Below are positions 33,131 through 36,290 of a DNA stretch of 36,290 bases, piece by piece. The DNA is from Spirochaetales bacterium. GTDB taxonomy: Bacteria; Spirochaetota; Spirochaetia; Sphaerochaetales; Sphaerochaetaceae. The stretch covers positions 1 through 36,290 of the forward strand of contig JAAYQW010000026.1 of assembly GCA_012519115.1 (NCBI GenBank), given 5' to 3'. The notes under the pieces are model-generated. The model had not been told where the DNA came from. It did no database searches and saw only the letters and a list, made by a program, of their open reading frames with translations. The position numbers were made by a program, and so were the translations under genes. Each line of letters starts with the position of its first letter. Within the stretch, counting starts at the first letter, position 1.

Positions 33131-33579
33131 TTCACCTCCATCTTATGAATTTTAATGTTCGGGACTTTGCAGATCGGACACACCGCCGGCGGCGCAGCTC
33201 CGACAAACAGAAACCCGCAGCTTTCACACACCCACACCGGAGTTTCATCCAGAAGCTTGGGGTTGCGTTCAAGACGCGTCAAAAAACTCTTGTGCAGCCG
33301 AGTTACTTTCTCCCCCCACAGAAGCGCTCGCTTCGCCCCTCGGTCCTGAGCCTTGTCGGCCTGTTCGTTCGCCTCGGGATACAAGGTTGCAATCTCTTCA
33401 TCGATGATGAGCCCGATCTCCTGAAGTGTCGCCTGTCGTCCGGGCTTTTCCGTTTTCTCTGAAAAATACGTTGCAAGACGACCAAACAAGGCGGCTTCCT
33501 CACTTCGAAGCTGCTTTTCACACGCCTTCTGCAGATTCGTGCACATCACCGTCAGCTCACCATGATTGAGCGTACCCAT
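33127..33579 (-). CDS. Rubrerythrin-like protein with C-terminal rubredoxin domain
   Basis: 150 aa. A helical N-terminal ~105 residues ([53 protein letters not shown]) in rubrerythrin-like size, followed by a rubredoxin-like Fe site [12 protein letters not shown]...VCPICKVP (two CxxC pairs). The canonical ExxH diiron motifs of rubrerythrin are not evident, so peroxidase activity is doubtful and a pure electron-carrier role is possible. The ATG at 33579 has a strong GGAGGAGG; an in-frame ATG at 33672 runs through the promoter and is rejected. Operon with the ferredoxin gene; likely oxidative-stress defence in an anaerobe. Confidence 0.8.
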   Translation of the reverse strand: MGTLNHGELTVMCTNLQKACEKQLRSEEAALFGRLATYFSEKTEKPGRQATLQEIGLIIDEEIATLYPEANEQADKAQDRGAKRALLWGEKVTRLHKSFLTRLERNPKLLDETPVWVCESCGFLFVGAAPPAVCPICKVPNIKIHKMEVK

Positions 33580-33606
33580 ATACGCACCTCCTCCGATAGA
33601 TACTTC

Positions 33607-33615
33607 AGTATACCA
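33607..33615 (-). promoter_or_regulatory. Extended -10 promoter of the rubredoxin/ferredoxin operon
   Basis: Minus-strand TTGGTATACT, i.e. a TGn extension plus TATACT (33612-33607), 27 bases before ATG 33579. No clear -35. Confidence 0.5.
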
Positions 33616-33741
33616 AGAGAAGATTGATTGTTGGGAAAAATCTACCGCTATCTGACGTATTTTAGGAATCATCAGTCAATTATTTAGCTGTTTATGCAAC
33701 AATTTTGATGACCGAAGCTCATACTCCTGGTTTATGACATA

Positions 33742-33754
33742 AACCTGTCAGGTT
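33742..33754 (+). promoter_or_regulatory. Candidate operator of the XRE gene
   Basis: Perfect palindrome AACCTG-T-CAGGTT, 27 bases before the xre start, between ATGACA (33734-33739) and an AT-rich TTTTAT stretch that could serve as -35/-10. The placement suits autorepression. Confidence 0.5.
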
Positions 33755-33780
33755 CATTTTTTATTTGACATACTATCGGA

Positions 33781-34044
33781 ATGGAAAAGATGACACTTGG
33801 ACAAGTTATCAAGCACCTGCGTTATAAGAAAAACATGACGCAGGAGCAGTTGATTGAAAAAGCAAAGCTGACGCGCAGTCAGCTTTACTATATCGAAGCG
33901 GACAAGCGGGGCATCCACCTGACCACCCTCTTTTCAATCTGTAACGGGCTCGGAGTATCCCTCGTCGAGTTCGTCTCCTACTTGGATGATTCCCTTACCC
34001 CGAGCATCTCTTCGATCGAGGCCCCCGGGGCGACCATCGGATAA
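33781..34044 (+). CDS. Small XRE-family helix-turn-helix regulator
   Basis: 87 aa. One Cro/C1-type HTH covers residues ~5-62: LGQVIKHLRYKKNMTQEQLI, KAKLTRSQLYYIEADKRG, and LTTLFSICNGLGVSLVEFV. The last ~20 residues (SLTPSISSIEAPGATIG) are encoded antisense to the end of ilvB (67-base overlap) and are not part of the fold. The start could also be ATG 33790 (MTLGQVIKHL). It is divergent from the rubredoxin/ferredoxin operon, so it may regulate that operon, itself, or the ilv genes. No other domain or ligand site is seen. Confidence 0.88.
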   Translation: MEKMTLGQVIKHLRYKKNMTQEQLIEKAKLTRSQLYYIEADKRGIHLTTLFSICNGLGVSLVEFVSYLDDSLTPSISSIEAPGATIG

Positions 34045-35657
34045 GCTTTATCATCGGTAGGAATCTCACAGTCGATCACAACCGCCTCATTCAACGCAAA
34101 CGCTTCCTTGAGAATCGGAAGAGGATCCTGATCCTTGGTGATTCTCATCCCCTTGAGTCCATACGCATTCGCCAGCATGACCCAGTCGATCGGGGTGTCG
34201 AGCGTCGTTTCGCTGTAGTGTGAATCAAAGAAGAGGGTTTGCCACTGGCGAACCATCCCCAAGGTCTGGTTGTTCATGATCAGAATGACCACCGGCAGGC
34301 TATAGCGGGCGATCGTGGCGAGCTCATTGCAGTTCATCCTGAAGGAACCGTCGCCGGCCACATTGACTACCCGAGCGGTGGGATTGCCCACCTGAGCGCC
34401 GATCGCCGAACCGGTTCCGTAGCCCATCGTTCCAAGTCCCCCGCTGGTGAGGAAGTGTCCGCACTGGGTGTGCTTGAGAAATTGAGCCGCCCAGATCTGG
34501 TGCTGGCCAACCTCGGTAACCACGAAAGCACCTTCGGGAAGGACCTTCTGCAAGGCTTTGAGAACCTCCTTGCTCCGCTGGCTTTCGCTCTCGATTCGAA
34601 TCGGAAAACGCTCTTTGTAGGAATATACCTGGTCCATCCATCCATTGGAGGGGATCTGCTTGTCGATTCTTCGGTTAAGCTCATTCAGAACGACGCGGAC
34701 ATCGCCGACGATTCCGATGGTAGCGGTGATATTCTTATCGATCTCCGCCGGGTCGACATCGATGTGGATGATGTTCGCCCCCCTGGCGAAAGCGGATGCT
34801 TTGCTGACGACCCGGTCGCTGAAACGGGAACCGACTACAATCAGGAGGTCGCACATCGAAACGATCATGTTGGAGACTTTCGTTCCGTGCATACCGACCA
34901 TTCCCGTGTAGCGTTTGCTGGTCGTCGGGACCGCTCCGATTCCCATCATCGAAGCACACACCGGAGCATCGATCTTTTCGATGAACTCGCTGAGCTCTTC
35001 GCTCGCCCGAGCTCGGACCACCCCGCCGCCGACGAAACACACCGGTCGCTGTGCACCATGAATGAGCTCAAGTGCGGCGTTGAGCGCCTGTTCGCTGATC
35101 CGCTCCGACTTGGGTTTCACCGGCTCGATCGTTTGGCGTTCATATTCGGCATATTCGACGGTGATATCTTTCGGCACATCGATCAGAACCGGGCCAGGTC
35201 GGCCTTCCTGGGCGATTTGAAACGCCAGACGAATCGTCTTGGCGAGATTGTTCACATCCTTGACGATGAAGTTATGCTTCGTCACCGGCATCGTGATTCC
35301 GGTGATATCGACCTCTTGGAAGGAGTCTTTGCCGAGAAGAGGAATCGTCACGTTCCCGGTGATCGCCACGATCGGCACACTGTCCATATACGCGGTGGCG
35401 ATCCCTGTCACCAGGTTGGTCGCCCCCGGTCCGCTGGTGGCGAACACCACCCCCACCTTGCCGGTCGAGCGGCTGTAGCCGTCGGCGGCGTGGGAAGCGC
35501 CTTGCTCATGGCTGGTGAGGATATGGTTGATTCGATCGCGATAGGAATAGAGGGCATCATAGAGGGGAAGAACCGCCCCGCCGGGAAACCCGAAAACCGT
35601 ATCGACGCCCTGCTCAAGCAAACATTCCAAGATGATTTCGGCACCACGTAATTTCAT
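33978..35657 (-). CDS. ilvB: Acetolactate synthase large subunit
   Basis: 559 aa ThDP/FAD enzyme catalysing the first step of branched-chain amino-acid synthesis (two pyruvate to acetolactate; pyruvate plus 2-oxobutyrate to acetohydroxybutyrate). Motifs: VFGFPGGAVLPLYDAL, catalytic Glu51 in SHEQGASHAADGYSR, SGPGATNLVTGIA, the ThDP-binding VAGDGSFRMNCNELATIARY, then MNNQTLGMVRQWQ. Length and order are standard. Ribosome-binding site AGGAG lies in the end of ilvD (3-base gap), so the two are one operon with ilvD first. No ilvN regulatory subunit gene follows in the window; the downstream gene is a convergent XRE regulator. Confidence 0.96.
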   Translation of the reverse strand: MKLRGAEIILECLLEQGVDTVFGFPGGAVLPLYDALYSYRDRINHILTSHEQGASHAADGYSRSTGKVGVVFATSGPGATNLVTGIATAYMDSVPIVAITGNVTIPLLGKDSFQEVDITGITMPVTKHNFIVKDVNNLAKTIRLAFQIAQEGRPGPVLIDVPKDITVEYAEYERQTIEPVKPKSERISEQALNAALELIHGAQRPVCFVGGGVVRARASEELSEFIEKIDAPVCASMMGIGAVPTTSKRYTGMVGMHGTKVSNMIVSMCDLLIVVGSRFSDRVVSKASAFARGANIIHIDVDPAEIDKNITATIGIVGDVRVVLNELNRRIDKQIPSNGWMDQVYSYKERFPIRIESESQRSKEVLKALQKVLPEGAFVVTEVGQHQIWAAQFLKHTQCGHFLTSGGLGTMGYGTGSAIGAQVGNPTARVVNVAGDGSFRMNCNELATIARYSLPVVILIMNNQTLGMVRQWQTLFFDSHYSETTLDTPIDWVMLANAYGLKGMRITKDQDPLPILKEAFALNEAVVIDCEIPTDDKAYPMVAPGASIEEMLGVRESSK

Positions 35658-35660
35658 CCG

Positions 35661-36290
35661 TCACTCCTGGGCAAAAATAGCTCCGGTATTCGCACTGGTT
35701 ACCTGCTTGCGGTAGCGATCGAGGTAGCCGCCGTAGCGAACGACTTCTTTCTCCTTGAAGGCCGCGCGGCGCTTCTTCAGCGTCGCCTCGTCAACCTTCA
35801 ACGCCAACTCTCCGTTGGGGATATCAATGGAGATCTCATCCCCTTCCTCGACGAGGGCGATCAATCCCCCGCTTGCAGCCTCGGGGCTGACGTGGCCGAT
35901 CGAGGAACCTCTGGTCGCTCCGCTGAAGCGTCCGTCTGTGATCAGCGCCACATCCTTATCGAGGCCCATTCCGGCGATCGCGCTGGTGGGGCTGAGCATC
36001 TCCCGCATCCCCGGCCCCCCTTTCGGACCTTCATAGCGGATGACGATCACATCGCCCTTCTTGATCGTACCGGAAAAGATCGCCTCATTCGCTTCCTCTT
36101 CACTGTCAAAGACCCTCGCCGGTCCGCTGTGGACCAGCATCGCGGGATCGACCGCGCTCCGTTTGACCACTGCCCCGTCGACGGCGAGGTTGCCCCTCAG
36201 CACGGCGATGCCGCCGGTTGCATCAAAGGGATCGTCAAACGGTCGAATGACATCATGGTTTCGAACCGGGTGCTCCGCCCACAGCTGGCC
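35661..36290 (-). CDS. ilvD: Dihydroxy-acid dehydratase, C-terminal part (cut by window edge)
   Basis: The frame is open to the right edge, giving 209 residues of the C-terminal part of an enzyme of ~550. It dehydrates 2,3-dihydroxy-isovalerate and -methylvalerate in valine/isoleucine synthesis, using an Fe-S cluster whose cysteines lie outside the window. Visible: [60 protein letters not shown], then [10 protein letters not shown] and a C-terminal [11 protein letters not shown], all standard. GTG/internal codons around 36203 are not the start. It lies directly upstream of ilvB with a 3-base gap, first or near-first in an ilv operon. Confidence 0.96.
   Translation of the reverse strand, partial: GQLWAEHPVRNHDVIRPFDDPFDATGGIAVLRGNLAVDGAVVKRSAVDPAMLVHSGPARVFDSEEEANEAIFSGTIKKGDVIVIRYEGPKGGPGMREMLSPTSAIAGMGLDKDVALITDGRFSGATRGSSIGHVSPEAASGGLIALVEEGDEISIDIPNGELALKVDEATLKKRRAAFKEKEVVRYGGYLDRYRKQVTSANTGAIFAQE

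Noticed and set aside
33127-33672. Longer start (ATG 33672) for the rubrerythrin-like protein
   Set aside because: It would run through the extended -10 promoter and lacks a ribosome-binding site, while ATG 33579 has a strong one.
34239-35651. A 470-codon open frame opposite ilvB
   Set aside because: It mirrors a standard acetolactate synthase gene; long antisense frames arise from codon bias. Asp/Arg/His-rich composition and no start signals.
1-36290. CRISPR array, insertion sequence, prophage or integrative element
   Set aside because: No regularly spaced repeats, transposase, integrase or phage structural genes were seen; both tRNA genes lack flanking duplicated 3' ends.

Overview
The window looks like chromosomal DNA from a diderm bacterium of roughly 50-55 % GC. 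My best guess is a spirochaete of the Sphaerochaeta/Treponema type. This rests on outer-membrane beta-barrels ending in phenylalanine, a cluster of LPP20/LpoB/COG3014-type lipoproteins, clostridial-looking metabolic enzymes (class II branched-chain aminotransferase, diaminopropionate ammonia-lyase, NusG-II plus Gx membrane pair) and a rubredoxin/ferredoxin pair that suggests anaerobic life. The assignment is inference, not database-backed.

Layout. 1-5360 (+): a compact, partly overlapping run of a hybrid HslU/ClpX ATPase (cut by the left edge), a DHH phosphoesterase, a sigma-factor-like protein, RdgB and PepF. 5377-6084: tRNA-Leu(GAG) with promoter and terminator, then a small unknown gene. 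6114-9238 (-): CBS-pair protein, one-Cys OhrR/MarR regulator, YghZ-type aldo-keto reductase, papain-like cysteine hydrolase and membrane rhodanese. 9325-13465: four minus-strand envelope lipoproteins (three LPP20-like, one LpoB-like) divergent from a COG3014-like lipoprotein. 13462-16787 (-): a PLD-nuclease/SF2-helicase/DUF3427 protein translationally coupled to a MutT-like Nudix hydrolase. 16853-21722: EamA permease, outer-membrane barrel, and an 866-aa metallopeptidase-propeller-barrel protein. 21761-25584 (-): ilvE, diaminopropionate ammonia-lyase, ApbE and tRNA-Val(GAC). 25693-27271 (-): two tiny SHOCT proteins and an abundant-type porin-like protein with a hairpin-rich leader. 27729-30532 (-): histidine kinase and two tandem paralogous OmpR-type regulators. 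30692-32156 (+): NusG-II protein and Gx-type membrane protein. 32209-34044: a truncated HAD phosphatase, a ferredoxin/rubredoxin-type pair and a small XRE regulator. 33978-36290 (-): ilvB and the 3' part of ilvD.

How the genes fit together: ilvD-ilvB and ilvE belong to branched-chain amino-acid synthesis. The lipoprotein block, barrels and HK/RR genes form an envelope-maintenance and sensing theme. ApbE, NusG-II and the Gx protein are families often linked to extracytoplasmic flavin/electron-transfer systems, though here they are about 5 kb apart.

The most notable observations are: (1) an in-frame HslU-to-ClpX switch at Walker B, either a natural chimera or an assembly join; (2) a response regulator with Glu in place of the phospho-accepting Asp, encoded next to an orthodox paralogue; (3) the PLD-helicase/Nudix two-gene module, a candidate defence or repair unit; (4) mutually exclusive hairpins in the leader of the porin-like gene; and (5) a HAD gene cut off where it meets the ferredoxin gene. 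I found no CRISPR array, insertion sequence or phage gene.
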